In this document: one piece after another, positions 43,323-54,344 of the stretch
Numbering within the stretch: the first letter of the stretch is position 1
Layout: every line of letters starts with the position of its first letter
From: 66-474 sp044464225
Lineage (GTDB): Bacteria > Pseudomonadota > Gammaproteobacteria > Xanthomonadales > Rhodanobacteraceae
DNA: 64,000 nt
Direction of reading: 5' to 3'
Assembly: GCA_044464225.1 (NCBI GenBank)
Contig: JBIQLN010000001.1
Location: 310,001-374,000, forward strand
The notes under the pieces: generated by a model
Database searches by the model: none
Told to the model about the DNA's origin: nothing
Seen by the model: the letters and a program-made list of their open reading frames with translations, nothing else
Position numbers and translations under genes: made by a program

Positions 43323-44063
43323 ATGAACTTGCCCGATCGCCCTCGCCTGGCCCCCCTGGCCCTGCCTTTCATCGTCCTCGCATCGTTTGCGATCGCCGGC
43401 TGTTCGCAGCAGGGCCAAACGCCGCCGGCCGCGCCTTCGGCCTCCGCACAGGCCGCGGCCAACGAAGCCGCCGCCGACAAGGAGCTGAAGCTCTACCAGC
43501 AGATGCTGGCCGAACACAGCGATGCGCTGGCGGCCCCGGTGGGCGAGGAAATCGTGCAGAAATATCCGGGCACGTCCGCGGCGGCCGAAGTGCAGAAGAC
43601 GCTCCCGAAGATCCAGGCCGCGGCCAAGGCCAAGGCCGAACACGATCGGCTGGCGAACCTCTGGTATTACCAAAGGGCCAACGTGGACGGCGAGCAGTCG
43701 ACGGCCAGCACCTATTCCGAACCGCGCAGCGCGAACAGCGTGCGGCTGGTGCTGCGTCGCCACCAGAAGTGGGGCGAAAGCGTCTACCTGTTCGCACCCG
43801 ACGGCAGCAAGGGTTTCGTGTGCAAGAACGTTTGCAACGTGGTGATGCGATTCGACGGCAAGCGTGAAACCTGGAAGGCGTACCTGCCCAAGACGGGTGA
43901 GCCTGCGATGTTCATCAAGAACGAAAAGCGCTTCATCGCGGCGTTGCAGAAGGCCAGGGTGATCGAAATGGATGTCACCAGCCGCGAGCATGGCAAGGAA
44001 ACCCTGAAGTTCGAAGTCGGTGGCTTCGAACCATCGAAGTTCCTGCCGTTGCCGAAAAAATAA
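43323..44063 (+). CDS. Lipoprotein of unknown function
   Basis: 246 aa. Signal peptide ending LASFAIAGCSQQ (lipobox IAGC). An Ala-rich helical region (about 35-110: NEAAADKELKLYQQMLAEHSDALAAPVGEEIVQKYPGTSAAAEVQKTL) precedes a domain with LVLRRHQKWGESVYLFAPDGSKGFVCKNVCNVVMRFDGK and paired cysteines CKNVC. I do not recognise the domain. Precedes another unrecognised gene by 104 bases. Confidence 0.7.
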   Translation: MNLPDRPRLAPLALPFIVLASFAIAGCSQQGQTPPAAPSASAQAAANEAAADKELKLYQQMLAEHSDALAAPVGEEIVQKYPGTSAAAEVQKTLPKIQAAAKAKAEHDRLANLWYYQRANVDGEQSTASTYSEPRSANSVRLVLRRHQKWGESVYLFAPDGSKGFVCKNVCNVVMRFDGKRETWKAYLPKTGEPAMFIKNEKRFIAALQKARVIEMDVTSREHGKETLKFEVGGFEPSKFLPLPKK

Positions 44064-44167
44064 TCCTCCCCGCCTCTATTTGGGCCCCGGGCGTGTTGAT
44101 TCCGATCCCCGGGCAGCGCAATATCCGTACGCGCGCCGGCCATCATCCGGCGTCTCCGGGGCCGGGA

Positions 44168-44980
44168 ATGGACGAGAAGATCTGCATCTTCGACGACGTG
44201 TACAACGAGGTGTCCGCACGCGCGCAAGCCGAGCACGAAAAGATCGGCGCGTTCGGCATGCTGGCGCGGATGAAACTGTGGGACCGGCCGAAGGAAACCG
44301 AGATCACGCTGGCCAACACGGAAAAGCGCTACGAGCCTTTCTGGATGGCCAAAGCCACCCGCCGAACCCGCTACACGCGCAAGCTCGCCTACCACATCAA
44401 GGTCGAGCATCCGCACGTCATGTCGGTGGAACTGCTGGGCCAGAAGCTCGCGGTGGACGCGCGGCGCGAACTGCAACTTGCAGCGGTGGAGGATTGCGAA
44501 AACGTCACCGCACTCACCCATTTCATGGATGCGCTCCGCCGCGACATGCCGGAAAAAATGCTGATTGATTACGCCGGCCGGTTCGCCTTCCAGGACGCGG
44601 CGGACAGCAACCAGCCGCAGTTCATCGCGCCCACCGTGACCGCGGCGTCCGTCCTGCAACAGGTGAAGGCAAAGCTTTCCGCGCCCGTGGAAGCCGACGC
44701 GATCGCCAGCGACGAAGTCGACATCGAATCGCTGACGCTGTTCTACCGTCCGGTGTACGCGTTCCAGTTCGCATGGAAGGACAAGACCGGCGTGATCGAG
44801 ATCGATGGCCTGACCGGCCGCGTCAACAAGGAAGGCGACATGCTGGGCGGCGCGGTGCGCGCACTCGGCAACCGCGACGCGTTGTTCGACCTCGGCGCGG
44901 ATTTCGCGGGCATGGTGGTACCGGGCGGCACGATCGTCGTGAAGCTCATAGACAAGCTTTCGAGAAAGACGCCCGCCTGA
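44168..44980 (+). CDS. Unrecognised protein
   Basis: 270 aa from ATG 44168; an upstream in-frame start at 44093 would add a proline-rich leader. It begins MDEKICIFDDVYNEVSARAQAEHEKIGAFGMLARMKLWDRPKETEI. The central part is mixed helix/strand without signal peptide; the C-terminal region (SLTLFYRPVYAFQFAWKDKTGVIEIDGLTGRVNKEG) is beta-rich, then ends in a hydrophobic stretch (FAGMVVPGGTIVVKLIDKL). No catalytic motif is evident. Probably cytosolic. Confidence 0.6.
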   Translation: MDEKICIFDDVYNEVSARAQAEHEKIGAFGMLARMKLWDRPKETEITLANTEKRYEPFWMAKATRRTRYTRKLAYHIKVEHPHVMSVELLGQKLAVDARRELQLAAVEDCENVTALTHFMDALRRDMPEKMLIDYAGRFAFQDAADSNQPQFIAPTVTAASVLQQVKAKLSAPVEADAIASDEVDIESLTLFYRPVYAFQFAWKDKTGVIEIDGLTGRVNKEGDMLGGAVRALGNRDALFDLGADFAGMVVPGGTIVVKLIDKLSRKTPA

Positions 44981-45023
44981 GACACGTGTCTACTGCCCGA
45001 TTGCCGCGCGGCGGGCTCCTGCG

Positions 45024-48000
45024 TTACCGGACGGTCACAGGCGCACGATTGTCGTCGGACACGCGATCGACCAGCTCGTTGAAGGGATCGATGCCGGCCT
45101 CGTAGGGCACGCCATCCACCGTCACGGTGAGGGCGCTGTCGCCGTCCTTCACCGGCAGCTTCGCCAGGTACAACGGCTTCTCGTCCTGCTCCTCGCCATC
45201 CTTCGCCTGCGCGAACACGCCGATCCGAACGGGAATGTCGAGCTTGGCTCGCGTCTCCCTGCCCTTGCCGTCGGCGTAATACTTGCCCGCGTGCACATGC
45301 ATCGTCACCTCGTATTTGCCGTCTGCGAGCTTCTTCGCGGCCGCCGAAACCATGCGGTTGTCGAACAGCGTGATCCTGTCGAAGAAGTCGGTGATCAGGT
45401 CCTGGTACTGCGGGCCCGCCTGCACGCGCAGGTCGGCGATCAGTTCGCGCGTGTCGGTATAGGGCGGCTGCTGGAATTTCACCCTGTCCAGCCACGTGCG
45501 CAACGCCGCGTTGACCTTGTCTTCGCCGATGTAGTCGGCCAGCGCGTAGAAGATCACCGACGCCTTGCGGTAGTGGATGTAGGGCTGGTTCTCGACCAGC
45601 GCCAGCGGCATTTCCTCGACGCGTTCGCCCGCGCGCCCACGCAGGTAGCGGTCGAGTTCGTACTTCAGGAACTTGCGCATCTTCGTCGGGCCGTACAGGT
45701 GCTTCATCACCATCAACGCCGAATACTGCGCCAGGGATTCGTCCAGCATCGTCACGCCCTGCACGCTGGCGCCGATGGCCTGGTGCGCCCACCACTGGTG
45801 GCCGATCTCGTGCGCGGTCACGTAGGTGACGTAATCGATGTCCGAAGGCTTGCGCAAGTCCGCAATGAACCCGATCGCCTCCGAGAACGGCACGGTGTTC
45901 GCGAACGATTGCGCAAAGGATGCGTAATCCGGGAATTCGAGGATGCGCAACTGGCGGAACTGGTATGGTCCGAAGTGCTTGTCGTAATAGTCGAGCGACA
46001 GCTTCATCGCCTTGAACATCCGTTCGATGTTGTACGGATGCTGCGGATCGTAATAGACCTCCAGGTTCACGTCGTGCCACTTGTCGCGCGCCACCTTGTA
46101 GCGCGCCGACTGGAACGAGAAGAAGTCCAGGATCGGCGTGTCCTGCACGTAATGGAAATAGCGCCATCCGCCCTTGACCCACTCCTTCTGCAGGTAGCCG
46201 GGCGCCAGCGCGATCTGGTCGGCGCTGGTGGAAAGGGTGGCCTGGAAATGCACCCAGTCGGCATCGCAGGAAATCAGGTTGTTGGCATGCGCCGCGGCAT
46301 CATCGCGCTTGGGCAACCGCTGTGCCGGACCCAACCCGTACTTGCGACGGTCGTTGTTGTCGGTGAGCTGGCGGTTTTCGTCGTAGCAGAAGTGCGGAAA
46401 CGCGAAGCTGTTGATGAAGGTGCCGTTGTGGACGATCTGCTCGCCGACGGGTTCGTTGGCAAACCCCTTGTACGCGACGTGCATCCGGAAACCGAAATCC
46501 ATCGACGCACCGGGCGCCAGCGGCTGCGCCAGTTTGTAGATGTAGAAGCCCTGCTGCTTGTCCGCCAGCGCGACGGAATGCGCGGGAAAATCCAGGTCGA
46601 CCGTGTAATCGCGGGTGGGGAACGTCGGCAGTTGCACCAGCAACTCGTCGATGGGCTTGTCGTGCTTGTTGACCAGCACGTAATGGCCATCGACGTCGAC
46701 GCGCCGTTCCGCCGGATGCATCGCCACGTCCACGTTGACGGCCGTGATCCTCGGCTGGGCCAGCCCCATGTATTTCCGGTAATCCTTTTCGTATTGCGCC
46801 TGCAGGCGCTGCTGCTGATCGTGGGTCTGGTAGCGATACAGCCGGTGGGTGTTGTGGAAAAGGAACACCCCGATCGCGGCGAAGCCGATCAGTGAAAGCG
46901 CCAGCACGATCCGCGACGGCGCACGAAACCGCTGCAGCGCAATCCGGCCGCGCGCCCGCCAACCGCGGGTCGTCCCGCGCACCCAATAAAGGGCGGCGGT
47001 CACCAGCAGTGCGATCGCAAGGCAATACCAGTACGCGCGGAACCACAGGTTGCCGATCCAGAAGGAACCGAACCCGTTCATGTCGGAATACGGCGTGCCC
47101 GGCGCACTGCCGTAGCGGTACAGGTGATCGGACAGGTGGAACTGCGTCAGCGCGATCATCGACACGAAGAACGCGACGATCAGCGCGTAGCCGACGAACT
47201 TGTTGTTGGACCACACCTGCAATACCACCGCGAGGATCGCGAACAACATGAACGACAGCAGGTCGAGTCCGATGTATTGCAGATACAGCAACGGCTGCAG
47301 GTCCGAATAGCCCCGCAGCAACTGGTACGCCATCGAGAACAGCGAACCCGCAGCGAGGAACAAGACCGCCACCACCGCCAGCGCGAAAACCTTCGACAGC
47401 AGCGGAATCCAGTCCGGCGTCGGGAACGCGTCGATCACTTCGCCGACGCGCCGGTCGCGTTCACGCCACACCAGTTCGCCCGCGTAGAACGCCAGCACGA
47501 ACAACAGCAGCCACGTGTAACTGCTGCTCATCGCTTGCGCCATCAGGTGCGTGACCGGCCACACGCTGGTGCCGTAGATCTGGTCGCTGAAGGCAAGGTT
47601 GCCGCCCAGGTTCGCCAGGCCGAACGCCAGCATCACCAGGAACGGCACGCCCCGCAACACCCCGCGGGTGTCGAACCATGCCAGCTTCACGAACTGCCGG
47701 GTACGTGCGCCGAAACCGGTGCGCAGCGTCACCATCGGCAATACGATCGGCACGGTGCGGACGGCGGCAGGCGCGTCGGCTGTCGCCAACACCCGCTTGC
47801 GCCGGCGGAACAACCGGAGGCCTTCGCGGTCGGGCTTGAACAGCACGAAGGTCGCGGCGAGCAACCCTGCCCCCACGGCCAGCCACAAGCCGCGGTTGCC
47901 CAGCACCATCCCGGCCAATGCCGGGATGCGGACGTTCTGGTCGGATGGCGTCCAGTAACGCGTCACCAGGTCCAGCGCGCCCAGCCCGAACGGATCGATG

Positions 48001-48626
48001 ATCGCACCCAGCGTCTGGTGCTCGATGTTGCCGTTGCCCATCGTTACCAGCGCGATCTGCCACAGCACGAAAAACGCGATCACGCCGATGTAGGTGCCCA
48101 GCATCGAGCGCGTCAGCGTCGCCAACAGGAACAGCAGCGCCCCGATGAAGAACAGGTTCGGCAACACCACGAAAGCGAAGGCCCAGCCATACGCGTGCCA
48201 GGGAGTGGGACCCAGCCGCGCAGGGTCCAGCCACGGCATCAGCGAACCCAGCCACATGCCGAAGGCGACCACGACCAGCACCAGCACGCTGACCAGCCAG
48301 CCGGCCGCGAAGCGCCCGCCCAGGTAGGCGAAGCGCGACATCGGCGTCGCGAACACGAGCTCGGCCGTGTTGTGGCCGAAATCGCGCAACGCCGCGCCGG
48401 CCACGAAGATCGTGATCAGGAACAACCCGAGCACCGAGAAGAATCCCAGCATCGAGATCACCACCATCGGCGCATTGCGGTGTACGTTGCCGACGCCGCC
48501 GCCGATCGTGATGCTGTCGGAGCACGCCGCCGCGAACGCGAGCGCCGCAAGCGCAACCGCGATCAGCCAGAACAGCGGGCTCCTGAGCTGCTGGCGCAAC
48601 TCGAACCGGAAGATTTCGCGCAGCAC
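45024..48626 (-). CDS. ABC-2 type permease fused to M1-type metallopeptidase domain
   Basis: 1200 aa from GTG 48626, one base after the stop of the ATPase gene. The first half has two ABC-2-like permease units (about 12 helices; first FELRQQLRSPLFWLIAVALAALAFA, second at WFDTRGVLRGVPFLVMLAFGLANLG). From about residue 590 a periplasmic M1 fold follows, with HEIGHQWWAHQ (H939, E940, H943) and MLDESLAQYSALM. The third ligand Glu sits one residue further than the canonical HExxH-x18-E, and the GxMEN substrate motif is replaced by PFSEAIGF. Such fusions are known in databases but uncharacterised. Partner ATPase is adjacent. Confidence 0.9.
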   Translation of the reverse strand: MLREIFRFELRQQLRSPLFWLIAVALAALAFAAACSDSITIGGGVGNVHRNAPMVVISMLGFFSVLGLFLITIFVAGAALRDFGHNTAELVFATPMSRFAYLGGRFAAGWLVSVLVLVVVAFGMWLGSLMPWLDPARLGPTPWHAYGWAFAFVVLPNLFFIGALLFLLATLTRSMLGTYIGVIAFFVLWQIALVTMGNGNIEHQTLGAIIDPFGLGALDLVTRYWTPSDQNVRIPALAGMVLGNRGLWLAVGAGLLAATFVLFKPDREGLRLFRRRKRVLATADAPAAVRTVPIVLPMVTLRTGFGARTRQFVKLAWFDTRGVLRGVPFLVMLAFGLANLGGNLAFSDQIYGTSVWPVTHLMAQAMSSSYTWLLLFVLAFYAGELVWRERDRRVGEVIDAFPTPDWIPLLSKVFALAVVAVLFLAAGSLFSMAYQLLRGYSDLQPLLYLQYIGLDLLSFMLFAILAVVLQVWSNNKFVGYALIVAFFVSMIALTQFHLSDHLYRYGSAPGTPYSDMNGFGSFWIGNLWFRAYWYCLAIALLVTAALYWVRGTTRGWRARGRIALQRFRAPSRIVLALSLIGFAAIGVFLFHNTHRLYRYQTHDQQQRLQAQYEKDYRKYMGLAQPRITAVNVDVAMHPAERRVDVDGHYVLVNKHDKPIDELLVQLPTFPTRDYTVDLDFPAHSVALADKQQGFYIYKLAQPLAPGASMDFGFRMHVAYKGFANEPVGEQIVHNGTFINSFAFPHFCYDENRQLTDNNDRRKYGLGPAQRLPKRDDAAAHANNLISCDADWVHFQATLSTSADQIALAPGYLQKEWVKGGWRYFHYVQDTPILDFFSFQSARYKVARDKWHDVNLEVYYDPQHPYNIERMFKAMKLSLDYYDKHFGPYQFRQLRILEFPDYASFAQSFANTVPFSEAIGFIADLRKPSDIDYVTYVTAHEIGHQWWAHQAIGASVQGVTMLDESLAQYSALMVMKHLYGPTKMRKFLKYELDRYLRGRAGERVEEMPLALVENQPYIHYRKASVIFYALADYIGEDKVNAALRTWLDRVKFQQPPYTDTRELIADLRVQAGPQYQDLITDFFDRITLFDNRMVSAAAKKLADGKYEVTMHVHAGKYYADGKGRETRAKLDIPVRIGVFAQAKDGEEQDEKPLYLAKLPVKDGDSALTVTVDGVPYEAGIDPFNELVDRVSDDNRAPVTVR

Positions 48627-48627
48627 G

Positions 48628-49512
48628 TCAGGCCGCCTTGCTCGAAGTGGCGTGGTGCAACTGCCCGAAGTAGACGTCCTCCAGATCGGGCGGCACGCTC
48701 TCGAAACCGTCCTCGGGTTTCGCATCGGCCAGCACGTGGATCAGCGTGGCGCCACCCGCGAGTCGCGTCGACAGCACCGTCATCCGCTCGCGGTACTGCG
48801 CGAGCGAGGCCTTGTCGATCGCACGCCGCCACACGCGTCCCTCCAGCGCGCGGATGGTTTCGCGCGGCTCGCCGGTCAAACGCACCTGGCCTTGCGCGAT
48901 GATCGCCATGCGCGGGCAGAGTTCGGTCACGTCCTCGACGATGTGGGTCGACAGGATCACCACCACGCGCTCGCCGATTTCCGCGAGCAGGTTGAGGAAG
49001 CGCTGGCGTTCCTCGGGATCCAGGCCCGCCGTGGGTTCGTCCACGATCACCAGTTTGGGATCGCCGATCAGCGCCTGCGCGATGCCGAAGCGCTGGCGCA
49101 TGCCGCCCGAAAACCCGCCCAGCTTGCGCTTGCGCACCTCCCAGAGGTTCACCTGCTTGAGCAACGCGTCGACCAGGTCGCGGCGTTCGCCACGGCGGGT
49201 GACGCCCTTCAGCACCGCGAAATGCTCGAGCATCGCCTCGGCGCTGACCTTGGGATACACGCCGAATTCCTGCGGCAGGTAGCCCAGCACGCGCCGCGTG
49301 GCCTGCTTGTCGGCCAGCACGTCGATGTCGCCCAGCTTGATGCTGCCCGCGTCCGGATCCTGCAGCGTCGCGATCGTCCGCATCAGGGTGGACTTGCCCG
49401 CGCCATTGGGCCCCAGCAGGCCGAACATGCCGTTCGGGATGTCCAGCGACACGCCGCTGAGCGCGCGCACGCCGTTGGCATAGGTTTTGGACAAATTGCG
49501 GATCGTCAGCAT
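48628..49512 (-). CDS. ABC transporter ATP-binding protein
   Basis: 294 aa. Walker A GPNGAGKST, signature GFSGGMRQRFGIAQAL, Walker B LVIVDEPTAGLDPEE, and His switch STHIVEDV. The N-terminus MLTIRNLSKTYANGVRALSGVSLDI fits ABC-2 exporter ATPases. The C-terminal 80 residues carry an extra domain before LEDVYFGQL. It immediately precedes the permease/peptidase fusion and must energise it. Start ATG 49512. Confidence 0.96.
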   Translation of the reverse strand: MLTIRNLSKTYANGVRALSGVSLDIPNGMFGLLGPNGAGKSTLMRTIATLQDPDAGSIKLGDIDVLADKQATRRVLGYLPQEFGVYPKVSAEAMLEHFAVLKGVTRRGERRDLVDALLKQVNLWEVRKRKLGGFSGGMRQRFGIAQALIGDPKLVIVDEPTAGLDPEERQRFLNLLAEIGERVVVILSTHIVEDVTELCPRMAIIAQGQVRLTGEPRETIRALEGRVWRRAIDKASLAQYRERMTVLSTRLAGGATLIHVLADAKPEDGFESVPPDLEDVYFGQLHHATSSKAA

Positions 49513-49692
49513 CGCGGCGTTTCCTGGCGGCAGTCTCTCGACGTGATCGGAGTCTGCCCGCGCCCGCGCCGCCCCGCCATCCGCCACAGGTCACGGTGAC
49601 TTTCGGCCTTCCGCGCTCCCAGGACATGACGCAAGCGGCCAAATGCGCGAAACTGGGCGTCTTGCCGCTTCTTGGAATCGAAGGAACCTGAC

Positions 49693-51069
49693 ATGGCAGA
49701 CGTGCGCGAGGCGAAGGTGCCGGACATCGGCGATTTCCAGGGCGTGCCCGTGATCGAGGTGATGGTCAAACCGGGCGACCACGTGGAAAAGGACCAGGGC
49801 CTCGTCACGCTGGAATCGGCCAAGGCCACGATGGAAGTGCCGGCGCCGTTCGCGGGCACCGTCAAGGAAGTGAGGGTCAAGGAGGGCGACGAGGTATCCG
49901 AGGGCGGCGTGATCGCCACGATCGAGGCCGAAGACGGCGAGGGCGAACCAGCGAAACCCTCCGCCGCGGAAACGCAGCCCGCCGCTCCGCCCCCCGAAAA
50001 GCGCGAGGAAAAGCCGCGGCCGAGCGAGCCAAAGCAAGCCGAGAAAGCACCTTCGGCATCGCAGGCGCAGCCCCCGCGCATCGAGGACGAGCACGCGACC
50101 GAGCGTCGTGCGCCACCGGTTCCGTTCGACGCCGATTCGATCATGCCTGACAAGGTGCCCTACGCGAGCCCGGCAGTGCGGGCATTCGCGCGCGATCTCG
50201 GCGTGGACCTGTCGCGCGTCAGCGGCAGCGAACGTGGCGGGCGCATCACCCGGGAAGACGTGCAGCAGTTCGTGAAATCCGCGATGACCGGCGGCGCCTT
50301 GCCGCAGCAGGCGGCTTCGGGTGGTGGTGGCTTGAACCTGTTGCCATGGCCACAGATCGACTTCTCGAAATTCGGCGAAACCGAAACCCAGCCGCTGTCG
50401 CGCATCAAGAAGCTCTCCGGCGCCAATCTGGCGCGCAACTGGGCGATGATCCCGCACGTCACGCAGTTCGAGGACGCCGACATCACTGATCTCGAGGCGC
50501 TGCGCGTGGCGCTCAACAAGGAAAACGAAAAGGCGGGCATCAAGGTCACCCTGCTCGCATTCCTGATCAAGGCCTGCGTCGCCTGCCTGCAGAAGTTTCC
50601 GGATTTCAACGCCTCGCTCGATGCATCGGGCGAAACCCTCGTCATCAAGAAATACTTCCACGTCGGCTTCGCCGCCGACACCCCGAACGGGCTGGTGGTG
50701 CCGGTGATCCGCGACTGCGACAAGAAGGGCGTGCTCGACATCGCGCAGGAAATGTCGGCGCTGGCGAAGAAGGCGCGCGCAGGAAAACTCACGCCGGGCG
50801 AAATGTCGGGCGGCTGCTTCTCGATTTCGTCGCTGGGCGGCATCGGCGGCACCATGTTCACGCCGATCATCAACGCGCCGGAAGTCGCGATCCTCGGTGT
50901 CTCGCGATCCTCGATGAAGCCGGTCTGGAATGGCAAGGAATTCGCGCCGCGCCTGATCCTGCCGCTGTCGCTTTCCTACGATCATCGCGTGATCGACGGT
51001 GCCGCCGCCGCGCGCTTTGCCACGTACCTCGCACAGCTCCTCGGCGACATGCGCCGGGCGCTGCTTTGA
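49693..51069 (+). CDS. aceF: Pyruvate dehydrogenase E2, dihydrolipoamide acetyltransferase
   Basis: 458 aa. One lipoyl domain (VPDIGDFQGVPVIEVMVKPGDHVEKDQGLVTLESAKATME; lipoyl Lys44), a long Pro/Ala/Glu linker (85-145), a peripheral subunit-binding domain (YASPAVRAFARDLGVDLSRVSGSERGGRITREDV), and the catalytic domain ending SYDHRVIDGAAAARF with the DHRxxDG active site. A single lipoyl domain is fewer than in E. coli AceF (three). AAGGA precedes the ATG. The E1 gene (aceE) is not adjacent; E3 follows in 14 bases. Confidence 0.95.
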   Translation: MADVREAKVPDIGDFQGVPVIEVMVKPGDHVEKDQGLVTLESAKATMEVPAPFAGTVKEVRVKEGDEVSEGGVIATIEAEDGEGEPAKPSAAETQPAAPPPEKREEKPRPSEPKQAEKAPSASQAQPPRIEDEHATERRAPPVPFDADSIMPDKVPYASPAVRAFARDLGVDLSRVSGSERGGRITREDVQQFVKSAMTGGALPQQAASGGGGLNLLPWPQIDFSKFGETETQPLSRIKKLSGANLARNWAMIPHVTQFEDADITDLEALRVALNKENEKAGIKVTLLAFLIKACVACLQKFPDFNASLDASGETLVIKKYFHVGFAADTPNGLVVPVIRDCDKKGVLDIAQEMSALAKKARAGKLTPGEMSGGCFSISSLGGIGGTMFTPIINAPEVAILGVSRSSMKPVWNGKEFAPRLILPLSLSYDHRVIDGAAAARFATYLAQLLGDMRRALL

Positions 51070-51083
51070 GCGGGGAGATCGAC

Positions 51084-52958
<1,875 letters not shown>

Positions 52959-52960
52959 CG

Positions 52961-53473
52961 ATGCCGTCGCAACCACTGCAAACGCTGACGCGCTACAAGG
53001 CGTGGGCGGACGAGCGGTTGTACACGACGCTGGCCGGACTGTCCCTCGACCAACTCGCGGCGCCCACGCCCATCTTCGCGGGCAGCATCCTGCGCACGCT
53101 CAACCACGTTTACCTGATGGACGTGGTGTGGAAGTCACACCTGCTCGGCGTGCCGCACGGTCTCGCCACGCGCAATCCCGAAACCACGCCTCCGCTGCCT
53201 GACCTGCGCGAGGCGCAACGCGACATCGACGCCTGGTACATCGATCGCGCCGCAGCGATGCCGCCGGCCCTCGCCGACGAGGTCGTGCATTTCACGTTCA
53301 TCGGCGGCGGCGAAGGCTCGCTGCGCCGCGAAGACATCCTGCTGCACGTCGTCAACCACACCACCTATCACCGTGGGCACATCACCGCGATGCTCAACCT
53401 GCTTGGCGTGCAGCCGCAGGCAACCGATCTGCCGGTATTCCTGCGCGACACGCGGTCCTCGCTACCGAAATAG
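52961..53473 (+). CDS. DinB-family (four-helix bundle) protein
   Basis: 170 aa starting two bases after the lpdA stop. LQTLTRYKAWADERLYTTLAGLSLDQLAAPTPIFAGSILRTLNHVYLMDVVW and the late LLHVVNHTTYHRGHITAMLNLLGVQPQATDLPVFL give the metal-binding histidine pattern (H...HxxxH) of the DinB/YfiT superfamily. These are putative metal-dependent thiol transferases. Not related to DNA polymerase IV despite the name. Likely co-transcribed with the E2-E3 genes. Confidence 0.9.
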   Translation: MPSQPLQTLTRYKAWADERLYTTLAGLSLDQLAAPTPIFAGSILRTLNHVYLMDVVWKSHLLGVPHGLATRNPETTPPLPDLREAQRDIDAWYIDRAAAMPPALADEVVHFTFIGGGEGSLRREDILLHVVNHTTYHRGHITAMLNLLGVQPQATDLPVFLRDTRSSLPK

Positions 53474-53831
53474 CCTCGCGCATGCGGAAATGCGGTCAAT
53501 CGCTCCTATCGACCCTTACCTGCCGGTCGCGACCGCCTGCTTTTCTGAATTACCCGCTGCGAGCTCGTGGTGATGGCGGCCACGCTTGCGCTTGCCCCAA
53601 AGTATGCGCTTGGGTGCCTCGTGGCATTTTTATTGCATAACAGCACAGCGCAACAACGGGGTAGCAGCAGACGATTTCCATCGATGGCCGTTTCGAGATC
53701 GAGAATACGCGTGAAGATGTCTTCAGCGACCTGCTTGGGCGTGAGAGTGGCGCCATCTCCAGAGCGTCATCCACCTCAATGCCGACGCATGCGCGGCACT
53801 CCGGACGCGATGGAGGCGCAAGCGCAGTCAG
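53474..53831. other. Non-coding or decayed stretch left of the IS
   Basis: No intact gene. On the minus strand around 53650-53760 short pieces with coding character appear in two frames (VDDALEMAPL and TPKQVAEDIFTRILDLETAIDGNRLLLP), suggesting remains of a gene I cannot name. Base composition is less GC-rich than the flanks. This is probably debris from the same rearrangement that brought the IS. Confidence 0.35.
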
Positions 53832-54006
53832 CTACGCACGCGCAGGGAAGGCTGCGAGCAGCGTGTTGAGATATGGAGCAGCCATGGTTGGGGTGAACTC
53901 CACAATCTGGTAGCTAGCGACTCCGTGAATACGAAACGGATCGCAAGAACAGCTTCCAACGCTTGGCGCGATTCGGTCTGGGCCAGGATAACGCCGCCCT
54001 CCCGAG
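53832..54006 (-). pseudogene. Remnant of a YciI-like gene, truncated at the IS end
   Basis: Minus-strand reading gives EGGVILAQTESRQALEAVLA, then after a frame change DPFRIHGVASYQIVEFTPTMAAPYLNTLLAAFPARA and a stop at 53832. This is the C-terminal half of a YciI-type protein (GG.I.A...SREALE.....DPF...G...YEIVEFTPT). The 5' half should lie to the right but the IS starts at 54007 and no matching N-terminus is found beyond it. So the gene is frameshifted and truncated. Confidence 0.7.
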
Positions 54007-54077
54007 GCGTAAGCTTCCCTGATCCGTAGACACCCTGGAAGTAGAACTTTCTGGCATCTTTGCAGCCAGGAGGTTCC

Positions 54078-54344
54078 ATGAAGAAGTCACGGTTTACCGA
54101 AACCCAGATTGTTTCGATCCTCAAGCAGGCCGATGCCGGCGTGCCGGTGAAGGACATCTGCCGCCAGGCCGGCATCAGCACACCGACGTACTACCAGTGG
54201 AAGTCCAAGTACGGCGGCATGGAGGCGTCGGATCTCAAACGGGTCAAGGAGCTGGAAGCGGAGAACAGCAAGCTCAAGCGGATGTACGCGGAGCTGGCGC
54301 TGGACAACGCGGCGATGAAGGATCTGATCGCAAAAAAACTGTAG
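54078..54344 (+). CDS. IS3-family transposase OrfA
   Basis: 88 aa. Helix-turn-helix protein: RFTETQIVSILKQADAGVPVKDICRQAGISTPTYYQWKSKYGG, then a leucine-rich coiled coil (DLKRVKELEAENSKLKRMYAELALDNAAMKDLI). It binds the IS ends. AGGAGG precedes the ATG. Stop TAG at 54342-54344 just after the A7 run, so most ribosomes end here. Confidence 0.92.
   Translation: MKKSRFTETQIVSILKQADAGVPVKDICRQAGISTPTYYQWKSKYGGMEASDLKRVKELEAENSKLKRMYAELALDNAAMKDLIAKKL
54332..54339 (+). promoter_or_regulatory. Programmed -1 frameshift site (A7C)
   Basis: AAAAAAAC read as GCA AAA AAA CTG in frame 0. Slipping back one base gives AAA AAA ACT and enters orfB, avoiding the TAG two codons on. This is the standard mechanism for making the IS3-family OrfAB transposase. 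Confidence 0.8.

Noticed and set aside
44980..44991. Perfect palindrome AGACACGTGTCT between convergent genes, considered as a parS site
   Set aside because: It matches only the CACGTG core of the parS consensus, is single, and lies far from parAB.
47124..48902. Long plus-strand open frame opposite the permease/peptidase gene
   Set aside because: Its translation is dominated by R, H and Q without motifs; it mirrors the third-position GC bias of the real gene on the other strand.
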